Of a stretch of 64,000 nucleotides of DNA, positions 33,076 through 43,019 are shown piece after piece. Position 1 is the stretch's first letter, and each line of letters starts with the position of its first letter. The stretch covers positions 1-64,000 of the forward strand of contig CAZXLD010000013.1 in the NCBI GenBank assembly GCA_964641965.1. The letters run 5' to 3'. The position numbers and the translations under genes were made by a program. This stretch comes from JAJDFU01 sp964641965 (GTDB taxonomy: Bacteria; Bacteroidota; Bacteroidia; Chitinophagales; Saprospiraceae). The notes under the pieces are model-generated. The model was not told the DNA's origin and did no database searches. It saw only the letters and a list, made by a program, of their open reading frames with translations.

Positions 33076-35766
33076 GTGTTCAGACTAGTGCAAACCACCA
33101 AACAGGCAATAAAATCCAATTCATTTTCTCTTCCGCTCGCTCATGCCTATGCCTCAGAGGATCTCCTTAACCACCTGAATGTTTCTCCTCAAAAAGGACT
33201 ATCTGAAAAAGAAATCTGGAGCCAAAGGGCCAAATACGGTCCCAATCGGTTGAAAGCTTATCGCCCCAAACCCTGGTGGAAAATTTTATGGGAGCAATTC
33301 TTTAATCCAATCATCTACCTGCTGATTGGTGCAACTCTACTTTCTTTTGTCTTTAGCGAATGGCTGGAAGGGACGGCTATTATCGTTGTGATTTTACTGA
33401 CCGTACTGATTGGTTTTTTCATGGAATGGCAGGCAATACGATCTATGGAAGCCTTACGGCAGATGGCCCAAACCCATTGTCGGGTCATGCGCAAAGGTAA
33501 AGAGCAGACCATAGGGGCTGAAGAGCTGGTTCCAGGGGATATGCTCCTATTGGAAATGGGGGAAGTGGTTCCAGCTGACGGCCGGGTAATCCAACATGAA
33601 AATCTGGCAGTCAAAGAGTCTGCGCTGACCGGAGAAAGTACACAAGTAGATAAGCATAACCAGCCCCTTTCCGAGCAAACTCCGATGATCGACCGGACCA
33701 ATATGGTTTTCAATGGCACCCTGGTCAGCCGAGGATTTGGGAAGGTCTTGGTAACTGCTACCGGGGAGGATACGGAATTGGGTCAAATCAGTCGGTTGAC
33801 AAAAGCCGCTTCAGCATCCGTCACCCCTTTAGAAAAAAAATTGAACAGTCTGAGCCGGAAATTGATCTGGGTCACCTTTGGGCTTATGCTGCTCATCCTG
33901 GGGGCCGGATTGGTCCAGGGGAAAGACCTGATCCTGATGGTGAAAACTGCAATAGCCCTGGCAGTAGCGGCTATACCGGAGGGGCTTCCGATCGTTGCGA
34001 CTATTGCACTGGCAAGAGGTATGCTACGCTTGAGTAAACAAAAGGTAATCATAAAAAACCTGCAAGCCGTACAAACGCTGGGTGAGGTAAGCACCATTTG
34101 CACAGATAAAACAGGTACCCTCACCGAAAATAGCATGGAGGTGAAGGAGTTTTATCCCAACCTACCAGAACTTGGGCCTATTGGAGCGAATCCAAACCCT
34201 GCGGTATCCCAAGAAAACATAGAAAACTTAATTCGGATTAGCATACTTTGCAATGATGCCCGCCAAAACGAAAACAACCAATGGGTAGGAGATGCCCTGG
34301 ATGTAAGTCTGCTGGAATGGGTGGAAACACTCGGCTATCGTATCCAGGAGTTTCGAAAGGATCATCCGGAAATTTTGGAGATCCCGTTTGACACCGAATC
34401 CAAAATGATGGCAACTGTCAATCAATCCGAGAAGGGTTGGATAGTAAGTGTAAAGGGAGCTGTAGAAAATGTGCTCGAGCATTGCTCGGGCGAATGGCAG
34501 CAAGATGGAATAAAGCCTATTACCCAACAGGGAAAGCTATGGTTGGAAGAAACCGAACGGATGGCGGCTCGGGGTTTGCGTACCCTGGCGTTTGCCTATC
34601 GAAAGGTAGAGACTCCCCCTCAGCCGGAGGAAACCATTCAAGATTTAATCATGCTGGGATTGATGGGGTTCCGGGACCCACCAAGAAAAGACATCCGGCA
34701 TGCTATGGAAACTTGTCATAAGGCAGGTATAAAGGTAGTCATGGTTACAGGGGATCATCCGGAAACCGCACGAAATATTGCTCAAGAGGTGGGTCTGCTA
34801 CCAGAGGAAGAAAAGAAAAATACAGTCTTGAACGGTGGACAATTAGAAGCCGGGCTCCACGCTGACTCCGAACGAAAACAACAAATCCTGGACGCTTATG
34901 TCTTTGCACGGGTAAATCCAGCCCAGAAATTAGCGCTAGTCGAAACCCTTCAACAGGATGGCCGGATCATCGGTATGACAGGAGATGGTGTCAATGACGC
35001 TCCTGCCCTCAAAAAGGCAGATATTGGAATCGCTATGGGGGTTCGTGGCACGGAAGCAGCCAAAGAAGTAGCAGATATCATACTCCAGGACGACCGCTTC
35101 TCATCGATCGAGATGGCCATACGGCAAGGTCGGATCATCTTTGAAAACATACGAAAGTTTGTCGTTTATCTCCTCTCCTGCAATCTGGCTGAAATCCTGG
35201 CCGTCACCATTGCGTCTCTTTCTGCCTTGCCCCTCCCGCTATTACCCCTTCAGATCCTATACCTCAATCTGGTCACCGACGTATTTCCATCTCTCGCACT
35301 GGGCATGGGAGAAGGTGGAAAACATATTATGGATCAACCCCCACGCCCCTATAACGCTCCGATATTGTCGAGGAAACTGTGGCTCAGTACCGTCCTGTAT
35401 GGTTTGGGTATTGCATTGGGGGTTATTGGGATCACGCTGTTTGGTACCCATTATTTACAACTTCCGGATGGTCAGGTAAACAATCTGGCTTTCTACACGC
35501 TGGTTGTTTCCCAACTGATCCATGTATTCAATATGACAGACCGAAAAGCTTCCTTCATCCGAAATGAGATCACACGTAATCCCTGGGTTTGGGCCGCCAT
35601 TCTGCTTTGCCTGGTTTTAACCGGCGTCGGCTACCTCATTCCTGCTTTCCGAGATGCACTACATTTGATCCCCATAGATTGGAGGCTGTTGAAATGGGTA
35701 TTTGCGTTTGCCTTTGGTTCTGTCATCCTGATTCAATTGATGAAAAGGACAAAGTTGACGGTCTGA
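33076..35766 (+). CDS. Ca2+-type P2 ATPase
   Basis: About 896 residues with the P-type order: actuator TGES (ALTGESTQVD), the PEGLP motif in the fourth helix typical of calcium pumps, DKTGTLTEN with phosphorylated Asp344, and TGDGVNDAPALKKADIG; ten membrane segments are expected. The N-terminal cation-ATPase domain (EDLLNHLNVSPQKGLSEKE, YGPNRLK) is present. It probably exports Ca2+ or Mn2+. The start is uncertain: a stop precedes 33076, so initiation is at GTG 33076 or GTG 33088. Confidence 0.92.
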   Translation: MFRLVQTTKQAIKSNSFSLPLAHAYASEDLLNHLNVSPQKGLSEKEIWSQRAKYGPNRLKAYRPKPWWKILWEQFFNPIIYLLIGATLLSFVFSEWLEGTAIIVVILLTVLIGFFMEWQAIRSMEALRQMAQTHCRVMRKGKEQTIGAEELVPGDMLLLEMGEVVPADGRVIQHENLAVKESALTGESTQVDKHNQPLSEQTPMIDRTNMVFNGTLVSRGFGKVLVTATGEDTELGQISRLTKAASASVTPLEKKLNSLSRKLIWVTFGLMLLILGAGLVQGKDLILMVKTAIALAVAAIPEGLPIVATIALARGMLRLSKQKVIIKNLQAVQTLGEVSTICTDKTGTLTENSMEVKEFYPNLPELGPIGANPNPAVSQENIENLIRISILCNDARQNENNQWVGDALDVSLLEWVETLGYRIQEFRKDHPEILEIPFDTESKMMATVNQSEKGWIVSVKGAVENVLEHCSGEWQQDGIKPITQQGKLWLEETERMAARGLRTLAFAYRKVETPPQPEETIQDLIMLGLMGFRDPPRKDIRHAMETCHKAGIKVVMVTGDHPETARNIAQEVGLLPEEEKKNTVLNGGQLEAGLHADSERKQQILDAYVFARVNPAQKLALVETLQQDGRIIGMTGDGVNDAPALKKADIGIAMGVRGTEAAKEVADIILQDDRFSSIEMAIRQGRIIFENIRKFVVYLLSCNLAEILAVTIASLSALPLPLLPLQILYLNLVTDVFPSLALGMGEGGKHIMDQPPRPYNAPILSRKLWLSTVLYGLGIALGVIGITLFGTHYLQLPDGQVNNLAFYTLVVSQLIHVFNMTDRKASFIRNEITRNPWVWAAILLCLVLTGVGYLIPAFRDALHLIPIDWRLLKWVFAFAFGSVILIQLMKRTKLTV

Positions 35767-36058
35767 AGCTACCCACTAAATCCTTTACTGGTACCCCGCT
35801 TTTACTTTCGTGGGAACAAGCCAAAGAAATATAGCAGTAGGGTTCGTGGCAGGTTAGACAGGTAAAAATAGATAGGAAGGCACGACGACTCTGCCAATAT
35901 CCCCTACCCCAAAGCGGGTAGAAATCAGATCCTCTTTACAGAGTACTGATAATCAATTATTTAAACATATTTTATACCTCTTTAGGCGGCGAATGACAGG
36001 ATAGGGAGGATTCACAACCTTCATTTTGGAGATATTTGAAGAAGCAAATAACAATCTC

Positions 36059-36427
36059 ATGAAATACACAGGTGCGCTCTTTGTTTTCTTCTTTTTGACC
36101 GTTTCCGCTGCTTCAGCCCAATATTTGGGTCCTAAAGAGGGTAAAGTAAGATCAGAAAATGTCGCTTGGATCATCGACCACGCCAAGTTTTTGGAAGACC
36201 AGGATGCTAAAGTTTACTTGACGGGGTTTATCGTGCGCCAGGTTTCCAAAGAGAAATATACTTTTCAGGATGAGTCCGGTTCGATTCGAGTAGAAATTGA
36301 AGAACAGATTCTACCTGCAGAACCCTTTGACGATCGGACACGCGTGATCATTTTAGGAGAATTGGAAACCGAGTTTATGGAAAGCCCGGAAATAGACGTA
36401 GCCGAGATTACTATTATTATCGATTGA
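36059..36427 (+). CDS. Periplasmic OB-fold (YgiW/YdeI, BOF) family protein
   Basis: 122 residues from ATG 36059, with a signal peptide (MKYTGALFVFFFLTVSAASA). The mature part fits the YgiW/NirD BOF fold: DDAKVYLTGF-like (AKVYLTGFIVRQVSKEKYTF), then DESGSIRVEIEEQI and VIILGELETEF. In enterobacteria such proteins are linked to stress tolerance; the role here is unknown. A strong terminator follows. Confidence 0.85.
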   Translation: MKYTGALFVFFFLTVSAASAQYLGPKEGKVRSENVAWIIDHAKFLEDQDAKVYLTGFIVRQVSKEKYTFQDESGSIRVEIEEQILPAEPFDDRTRVIILGELETEFMESPEIDVAEITIIID

Positions 36428-36471
36428 TCTCCACTATTTGACCTACCATTAGGCTACAGGTAGCGTAAAAG

Positions 36472-36503
36472 AGGTGTTTTTCTCCTGGGGAAACACCTTT
36501 TTT
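36472..36503 (+). terminator. Terminator of the BOF-family gene
   Basis: AGGTGTTT and AAACACCT pair around a short loop and run into a T tract at 36498-36503. Confidence 0.88.
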
Positions 36504-36712
36504 ATTTCGGATAAACAGCTTACCTATTCCCGCCAACACCTACCGTTGCCCAACGAAAACTACCCTTCCAAAAGTATAACCCAAAGAACATAATTTGTTT
36601 AAGCCGTAAAAGCAAAGAATTTTTTTTGTTAAGGCGCGACCCATTTTAGGATTTATACCGTTGTATGAGTAAATTAGAGATGTTAAGCGATTTACTAACC
36701 AAACCTACCTGA

Positions 36713-36943
36713 ATGCTGAAACGATCATTGAAGCGTAGATTACTAAAGGCTCAGATTACATTAAGCGGGACGCTACAAGAGATCTTAGAATTAAACAAAA
36801 GACGCAAAAGCCTGGACGCAAATCAAGTAACGGACTTGAATTCCAGAGAGATGGATGAAGACCTTAGAGTATTAAATAAGATCGCCCATCAGCAAGCATT
36901 ATTAGTCCGGTACTACGAAAACAACTTACGCGATAGCGCCTGA
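36713..36943 (+). CDS. Small basic helical protein of unknown function
   Basis: 76 residues, rich in Lys, Arg, Leu and Glu, probably two amphipathic helices (LKRRLLKAQITLSGTLQEILELN, REMDEDLRVLNKIAHQQALLV). No known motif. The case for a real gene is its position: it is flanked by terminators and followed 18 bases later by a strong terminator in its own direction. A homologue search would settle it. Confidence 0.55.
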   Translation: MLKRSLKRRLLKAQITLSGTLQEILELNKRRKSLDANQVTDLNSREMDEDLRVLNKIAHQQALLVRYYENNLRDSA

Positions 36944-36960
36944 TTCAACTCCCCAAACCA

Positions 36961-37004
36961 AATAAAGCCTTTGTCCATACCCTTGGAGGAAGGCTTTATT
37001 TTTT
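36961..37004 (+). terminator. Terminator of the small helical protein gene
   Basis: AATAAAGCCTT and AAGGCTTTATT form an 11-pair stem followed by TTTTC. Confidence 0.85.
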
Positions 37005-37074
37005 CTTCCATCTACCCTTTCCCAATACGCATTGGGCGTTCCTTATACCCGGTGCATACACAATCCTTCATTCT

Positions 37075-37626
37075 TCACTCCCCTCCTCCTCCTTCCAAAG
37101 AATCCACCTTCTCTTCATGGATTACCGTCCCTTTTTCAAGGTGTTCTTCCCACTTCTTCTTGCGAAAGTCCAAAAAGGTAGATGCTAAGGTGTCTAATTC
37201 AAGTGGTTTTTGCTTCAGTAACCTGTGGTAGGCAACTAAAATAAACCGGGCTTGATCATCGGGAAAGGTTAACCCAAATTCTTCCTTCAAATGGTGAGAT
37301 AAGCGAGATCCCTGATAGAAACCCCAATTGTAGCTCATCCATCGCCCGAAACTGAAATGAAGCAGGTAGGCTGCTTCTTCTTCTGAATGGGCGATGAACG
37401 TTTTTCGGGAGTCAGGCTCAATCAACCGGTTAAGCTGATCGATCGCATCCGCAAGATTAGCCGGAATGTAAACGCCATACAGATATTCCTGTCGAATGCG
37501 CTCCTGGTATTTTTGTTCGGCAACCTGTTCTTGCTCAGAAGTGGATTGCCCGATAGATGGAGTGATGAATACAACTGCAAATACAAGTATCAAAAACCTG
37601 AAGCCCCGGCTCATTCCGTTTCCCAT
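37075..37626 (-). CDS. Secreted DUF6794-like protein
   Basis: About 183 residues from ATG 37626 (ATG 37614 is also possible); the signal peptide is MSRGFRFLILVFAVVFITPS. The central block (VYIPANLADAIDQLNRLIEPD, FSFGRWMSYNWGFYQGSRLS, FPDDQARFILVAYHRLL) fits DUF6794, a helical domain of Bacteroidota with no known function. It ends in an acidic, Gly-rich tail. It lies 69 bases downstream of the FabH-like gene on the same strand. Confidence 0.75.
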   Translation of the reverse strand: MGNGMSRGFRFLILVFAVVFITPSIGQSTSEQEQVAEQKYQERIRQEYLYGVYIPANLADAIDQLNRLIEPDSRKTFIAHSEEEAAYLLHFSFGRWMSYNWGFYQGSRLSHHLKEEFGLTFPDDQARFILVAYHRLLKQKPLELDTLASTFLDFRKKKWEEHLEKGTVIHEEKVDSLEGGGGE

Positions 37627-37694
37627 TTTCAATCTGAACACGAACAAGTCGTTCCTTATTGTCCGACCAATAGACTTAACTGGCAATTCCCGAT

Positions 37695-38765
37695 TTACCA
37701 CCGGATTAAGGCTGCACCCCAGGTGAAACCACTACCAAAGGCCGCCAGACAAACCAGATCCCCTTCCTTTACCTTGCCCGCCTCGTACGCCTCGCAAAGG
37801 GCAATCGGAATAGACGCGGCTGTTGTATTTCCGTAGCGTTGAATATTATTCCAAACCTGATCATCCCGCAGGCCCAATTGCCTTTGCACAAACTGACTTA
37901 TGCGGAGATTCGCCTGGTGAGGAACCAGCAGATCAATATCCGCCAACGACAATCCTGCATCATTCAAAGCCTCGTTGATAGCTTCCGGAAACTTCTGAAT
38001 AGCCATTTTAAATACAAATTGCCCTTCCATATTTGGAAAGGTTTGCGCATGCTCCATCATATGATCCGTGAGAAAAGTTTCCCCGAATTCTGCTTCCGGA
38101 TACCCGAAGTCAGTGGCCTCGTTTCCATTTTTACCAAAGTGGTAACCTCCGTGGCAGCCGGGATTAATAAAGGCTAACTTCTCAGCATACGTACCATCTG
38201 AGTGGAGGTTGGTGCTTAATACCCCTTTATTGGGTTCATCCGTAGGCTGAAGGACCACAGCTCCGGCTCCATCCCCAAAGATGACCGTCAAATTACGTCC
38301 CCGTGTACTGTAGTCCAGGCCAAAGGAATGCACCTCGGCCCCAACCAGCAGTACATTCTTGTACATGCCCGACCGCACGAATTTTTCAGCTACTGAAAGG
38401 CCGTAAATAAAGCCGCTACACTGATTGCGAATATCAAGCGCGCCAATTTCCGTATGGGTGATGCCAAGCTCTCGTTGAAGCAAAACGCCACAACCAGGAA
38501 AATAGTAGTCAGGGCTTAGGGTGGCAAATACAATGAAGTCGATATCCTCCTTGGTAATACCAGCCCGTTCAATTGCTACCGCTGCTGCTTTGGCACCAAT
38601 AGAAGCTGTGGTTTCTTCAAAACGCTTGGCATATCTTCGCTCCACAATCCCGGTACGCTCTTGAATCCATTCATCTGACGTTTCCATTACCTTCGTTAGA
38701 TCGTGGTTGCTAACGGCTTGCTCCGGTACATAATACCCAATACCCGCAATTTTTGCTCCTGACAT
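37695..38765 (-). CDS. fabH: 3-oxoacyl-ACP synthase III (FabH-like)
   Basis: 356 residues, slightly longer than the ~320 of E. coli FabH. The thiolase-fold catalytic triad is visible: Cys in DIRNQCSGFIYG, His in VPHQANLRI and Asn in RYGNTTAAS. It would condense an acyl-CoA with malonyl-ACP to start fatty acid chains, or act in a specialised lipid or pigment pathway. It stands without plsX or acpP, so it may be an additional copy rather than the housekeeping one. Confidence 0.9.
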   Translation of the reverse strand: MSGAKIAGIGYYVPEQAVSNHDLTKVMETSDEWIQERTGIVERRYAKRFEETTASIGAKAAAVAIERAGITKEDIDFIVFATLSPDYYFPGCGVLLQRELGITHTEIGALDIRNQCSGFIYGLSVAEKFVRSGMYKNVLLVGAEVHSFGLDYSTRGRNLTVIFGDGAGAVVLQPTDEPNKGVLSTNLHSDGTYAEKLAFINPGCHGGYHFGKNGNEATDFGYPEAEFGETFLTDHMMEHAQTFPNMEGQFVFKMAIQKFPEAINEALNDAGLSLADIDLLVPHQANLRISQFVQRQLGLRDDQVWNNIQRYGNTTAASIPIALCEAYEAGKVKEGDLVCLAAFGSGFTWGAALIRW

Positions 38766-39037
38766 GTGATTTGATTTGAGTAGGTTGATTATAGATATCG
38801 CTTGAAGGAACAGAACTTAACCCCTTGACCTTCAATTTATTTTTATACAATTCGGTTTTAATCCATAGAAATCCTATCCTGGCAGGATCCTATTGGTCAG
38901 GACCGATTACCTTTGAAAAGGGTGTTTAGGCTCTCAAACCCGGCTATTCGTTCCTTTTCCACTTTACAAAGTGCCTTAAAGTTAGATTTTTTCCTCATTT
39001 TGAGACTTTAAAGCAATTGAGATACAAATCCTCGTGA

Positions 39038-39670
39038 ATGGCAAACATTAATCTGGCAATTGTGGAAGATGATCCTTTGGTACGGGAAAACCTGGAATTA
39101 TTTTTCGATAATCCTCCTGAGTTTTCAGTTTTGCTATCCGTTGGGTCTATGGAAGAGTTCCTGGAACGTGCCAATCCTCGGTACTCCATCAACGCCATAT
39201 TGTTGGATATCGGGCTGCCGGGCATGTCCGGTCTTTCCGGTATTCGCTTGATTAAGCAAAATTATCCAAAAGCCGATATAATTATTCTTTCTGCCTATGA
39301 AGATTCAGACCGGATCTTCAAGGCTTTGTGTGCAGGTGCCGTTTCCTACCTGACAAAACGTTCCGAATTAAATACCATCAAGGAAGCGATCCAGATCGTG
39401 ACCCGGGGAGGCTCTTACATGTCTCCAGGCATTGCCCGCAAGGTGATCGGTCATTTCGCGCCTAAGGCAAAAAATCCGGATGACGCCCTTACGCCCCGAC
39501 AGGAGCAGATTGTAATGGGACTGGTAGACGGCCTCAGCTACAAAATGATCGCTGACAAATACCTCATTTCGGTGGAAACGGTCCGTGATCATATCAAAAA
39601 AATCTATAAGAAGCTTCAAGTAAACAGTAAGGCAGAGGTGATCCGTAAAAAATTAGAAGGGGAAATATGA
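39038..39670 (+). CDS. NarL/LuxR-family response regulator
   Basis: 210 residues: a receiver domain with phosphoacceptor Asp57 (AILLDIGLPGMSG), the acidic pair EDD near the start and Lys in YLTKR, followed by a LuxR-type helix-turn-helix (LTPRQEQIVMGLVDGLSYKMIADKY). It ends 66 bases before a histidine kinase gene, its probable partner. Confidence 0.93.
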   Translation: MANINLAIVEDDPLVRENLELFFDNPPEFSVLLSVGSMEEFLERANPRYSINAILLDIGLPGMSGLSGIRLIKQNYPKADIIILSAYEDSDRIFKALCAGAVSYLTKRSELNTIKEAIQIVTRGGSYMSPGIARKVIGHFAPKAKNPDDALTPRQEQIVMGLVDGLSYKMIADKYLISVETVRDHIKKIYKKLQVNSKAEVIRKKLEGEI

Positions 39671-39736
39671 TATTTTTGTAAAGACTCCCCTTTGTTGGAT
39701 AGGAACACCATTCCTGTAGACACGCTATTTGGACAA

Positions 39737-42700
39737 ATGATCAGAATTCGAACTACTCGGGCTGTAGTGGCACTATTTGTGTTCACCATGGTTTTTTTGG
39801 TGGCCCTTCCGTTCGTTGCAACGGTAGGTGGTCAACCTTTGGACCTTCCCTCCGAGCAGTTCTCCCTGGATGAAGGTCTGGCCGATCGTTTAGTCACCGA
39901 TGTCCTCCTGCATAGCAATGGATTTGTGTGGATCGCTACCCCCAGCGGCCTGAATCGGTTCGATGGCTATACCTTTGTGGAATACGACGATCACCAAGAC
40001 CAGGTCCCTTCCCTTTCCGAAATCAACATCGACAATATCTTTGAAGACTATCAGCAGCGTATTACGATCCAGTATCGATATAATTTTTACCGCTTTGATC
40101 TGCTGGATCCCAACACCAACCTCGTCAAACGAGTTGACCTTTTCCCATACAAGGATATTCAGGGCATTGCAAGGGCTATCGTTCCCGACCGGCAAGGATA
40201 CATTCACGTAGTCAGTATATCAGACGGAGGTACCCACATATTCAAGCTGGAAGAAGAACTAACCGAACTGTTCGTTATCCCGGAACAGCATAAGATCGTT
40301 ACTTCCGAGGTCAGCTTGGCGCCTTTGGCTGATGGTTCCTTTTTGTTAAATGATGAAGAGAAAGGATTGCGATGGATTGATTCTACCGGTACCATTACCA
40401 ACAGATTTGTAGAAACCGATTTTGAAGGGCTAAATAGATATCCGGACGATACCAATATCCTGCATCAGGACGCTTCAGGCAGGATTTGGCTGTCTTTCTC
40501 CGCTACCAATGCTGTTTTCCTTTTAGAAAATGGAGCTGAGCAATGGCAACAGGTTAGCTCGCTTTCCAGCAAATCTCCTGCCCAGAAAGTCTGGGAAGAT
40601 GAAGAAGGGAACTTGCTTTTCGGATTTGGTACAGGAACCGGCCGCCCACCAGAATATGATCAACTGGTGATCTATACCACCAGAAACCAGGTCATCGACC
40701 AATCCTACCTACGATCCGGAACAGACGGAATCTTCACTTTTGAAGCCAGAAATTTCTTTAATGAGGTATTTATAGGCTCAGGGAATGGCCTTCGGATCGT
40801 CCAAAACAATCAGACCAAAATTGCTCCCCTACTCGTACAATCCGGTCAATCCGACCCCGCTAAAGCGGACATTACCGGACTGTTGGGCACCAAGTCTGAA
40901 AGTCTCTATATCACTACCCGGGCAGGCGAATGGTACCGCTTTGATCCTGAACTTTCCGATCTCGATACCCTGGTGCTCCGCAATCAATATGGAAGAAGAC
41001 TTCCTCCGGTTTGTGGAGGCCCCGTACTTGAAGCCTCAGACGGTATCATTTGGAGTATCAGTTGCAAGGAAGCTCAAAACGCCATCCTGACTGCATTTGA
41101 CCCTAATACCGGCAGCACTCGCCGCTTTCCATACTCACGTCCCTTCATCGATATCGCAGAGGATGATAACGGGATTCTGTGGTTGATCTGCGATCAAGTG
41201 AACAACAAAGGACTCCTGGTCCGTTTTGATCCCTCCACGGGTAATTTTGAGGAGTTTTTGAACGAGGAAAGCGGCAACCCACTCAGGGAGTCACTACCTT
41301 ACTGCGTGGAAACCAGCGGAGATAGTCTAATCTGGATTGGTACCAACAGAGGTATCCAGCGAATTAGCATTCTAGAAAAGACCTCTTCCCGTTTCATCAT
41401 TTCCCGAAATCCGGAAAGTACAAACAGCTATTCCGTATTAACCATTTACCCTCAGAGCGATAGTCTGCTTTGGCTCGGTACCAATCACGGGTTGGTTGCT
41501 TTCCAACCCACGACCGGCATTTTGAGCGCGCTTAATCGTAAGGACGGCCTCTCTCATGATCGAATTTTAGGTATCCTGCCCGACGATCAAGGCAACCTAT
41601 GGATCAGTACCTATTACGGACTCTCTCATTTTGACCGTCAACAAGGACTGTTCCGAAAATTTTTCCGCGAGGATGGACTTACCTCCAATGAGTTTAACCC
41701 TAATGCCGCCTGGAGATCCAGGAACGACATTTACTTCTTCGGTAGCACAAATGGCCTGAATAGCTTTGTACCCAAGGACTTGTTGGTACGGGAAACGCCT
41801 CCTCAAGTTTTGCTCACCCGGATCACACAGTACAATCCGGGAGAAGGTGGCCAAAAGGTACAAACCACTAATCTGGACCAGGTAAGGAGACTCAAAATCT
41901 CCCCTTCAGTGACCTATTTCCAATTGAACTTTACCCTGCCGGTTTATGACCGCCCCAGCAAGAACCAATTCATAGCCTGGCTGGAAGGCTATGACAAGGA
42001 TTGGATCTACTTGGGAAATAATCCGGTAGTACGGTATACCAAACTTCCACCAGGCCGCTATACACTTCACGTGAAAGGTGCTCCTCCGAATGGGATCTGG
42101 AGCGCAGAATCCCTCATCATTCCAGTCATAGTAGAACAAGTCTTTTACAAGACCTGGTGGTTTATCCTGCTGGTAATCGCATTAGCAGCCGGGATTATTT
42201 ACCTGTATCTGCAAGCTCGGCTGGAACAACGACTGAAGGTAGAGCGGCTTCGAACCAAACTTTCATCTGACCTTCACGACGAAATGAGCGGTCTGTTAAG
42301 CGGTATTGCCATGCAAACCGATGTACTGCAAATGCGGGTTGAGGATGGCCCGGCCAAGGATAAACTCAAGCGCATCGGTCAGGTTAGTCGCCAGGCTATG
42401 AGCAAAATGAATGATGTGATCTGGTCCATTGATTCCCGTAAGGATAAAATGGAAAACCTGATCGAACATATGCGGGATCACGCAGATAATATTCTCCATC
42501 CGCTCGAGATCAATTACGACCTGGATTTGATCAAGATTGATCCTTCGGTAATCATTCCCTTTGAAATTCGACAGGAACTGTTTTTCATCTTTAAGGAAGC
42601 GATCAACAATGTGGCCAAGCATGCCAACGCTACCGAGGTCCGTGTTTTGTTGGAAAATACGGGTAAAGAGTTTCGATTAAAAGTAGTAGATAATGGCAAA

Positions 42701-42841
42701 GGAGCTGTACTTACCGGGTTTGAAAGAAAGGGCCAAGGACTGACCAACCTCAAAATGCGAGCCCAACGTATTCGTGCAAATTTGAATATCAAAAATGAAA
42801 AAGGATTCGCTATTGAACTGAAAATGAAGAGGTTTGCCTAA
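39737..42841 (+). CDS. Two-component propeller sensor histidine kinase
   Basis: About 1034 residues (start set at ATG 39737; a TTG 45 bases upstream is less likely). After a hydrophobic signal/anchor come two propeller-like regions with repeated WIAT-, LWLGTN-, NLWISTYYGLS-type blades, then a Y_Y_Y domain (about 680-790), one membrane helix (WWFILLVIALAAGIIYLYL), a HisKA_3 dimerisation domain with the phosphoacceptor His in SSDLHDEMSG, and a HATPase (KEAINNVAKHANATEV, DNGKGA, GQGLTNLKMRAQRI). It lacks the C-terminal regulator of hybrid kinases, so it should signal to the response regulator next door. The ligand is unknown. Confidence 0.92.
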   Translation: MIRIRTTRAVVALFVFTMVFLVALPFVATVGGQPLDLPSEQFSLDEGLADRLVTDVLLHSNGFVWIATPSGLNRFDGYTFVEYDDHQDQVPSLSEINIDNIFEDYQQRITIQYRYNFYRFDLLDPNTNLVKRVDLFPYKDIQGIARAIVPDRQGYIHVVSISDGGTHIFKLEEELTELFVIPEQHKIVTSEVSLAPLADGSFLLNDEEKGLRWIDSTGTITNRFVETDFEGLNRYPDDTNILHQDASGRIWLSFSATNAVFLLENGAEQWQQVSSLSSKSPAQKVWEDEEGNLLFGFGTGTGRPPEYDQLVIYTTRNQVIDQSYLRSGTDGIFTFEARNFFNEVFIGSGNGLRIVQNNQTKIAPLLVQSGQSDPAKADITGLLGTKSESLYITTRAGEWYRFDPELSDLDTLVLRNQYGRRLPPVCGGPVLEASDGIIWSISCKEAQNAILTAFDPNTGSTRRFPYSRPFIDIAEDDNGILWLICDQVNNKGLLVRFDPSTGNFEEFLNEESGNPLRESLPYCVETSGDSLIWIGTNRGIQRISILEKTSSRFIISRNPESTNSYSVLTIYPQSDSLLWLGTNHGLVAFQPTTGILSALNRKDGLSHDRILGILPDDQGNLWISTYYGLSHFDRQQGLFRKFFREDGLTSNEFNPNAAWRSRNDIYFFGSTNGLNSFVPKDLLVRETPPQVLLTRITQYNPGEGGQKVQTTNLDQVRRLKISPSVTYFQLNFTLPVYDRPSKNQFIAWLEGYDKDWIYLGNNPVVRYTKLPPGRYTLHVKGAPPNGIWSAESLIIPVIVEQVFYKTWWFILLVIALAAGIIYLYLQARLEQRLKVERLRTKLSSDLHDEMSGLLSGIAMQTDVLQMRVEDGPAKDKLKRIGQVSRQAMSKMNDVIWSIDSRKDKMENLIEHMRDHADNILHPLEINYDLDLIKIDPSVIIPFEIRQELFFIFKEAINNVAKHANATEVRVLLENTGKEFRLKVVDNGKGAVLTGFERKGQGLTNLKMRAQRIRANLNIKNEKGFAIELKMKRFA

Positions 42842-42854
42842 TTCGGCCCAGACA

Positions 42855-42876
42855 CCCCCATAAATATGGGGTTTTT
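42855..42876 (+). terminator. Terminator 1 after the histidine kinase
   Basis: CCCCAT-AAAT-ATGGGG followed by TTTTT, 14 bases after the kinase stop. Confidence 0.75.
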
Positions 42877-42973
42877 CAAGGGAGTGCCTCAAGCTATATT
42901 TGCACAAAGAGAATTACACTCCAGGTAAGACGTATTCCTTCCTATTCACCTATCAACAAGAAGCGTGTTTTTC

Positions 42974-43010
42974 GGGTCCTTCTCTCCTTGAAGGACCCTT
43001 CTTCTTTTTA
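42974..43010 (+). terminator. Terminator 2 after the histidine kinase
   Basis: A perfect nine-pair stem (GGGTCCTTC with GAAGGACCC), seven-base loop and a T-rich tail. It is the second plus-strand terminator here and lies just before the end of the convergent GDPD gene. Confidence 0.8.
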
Positions 43011-43019
43011 TGCCCTGCA

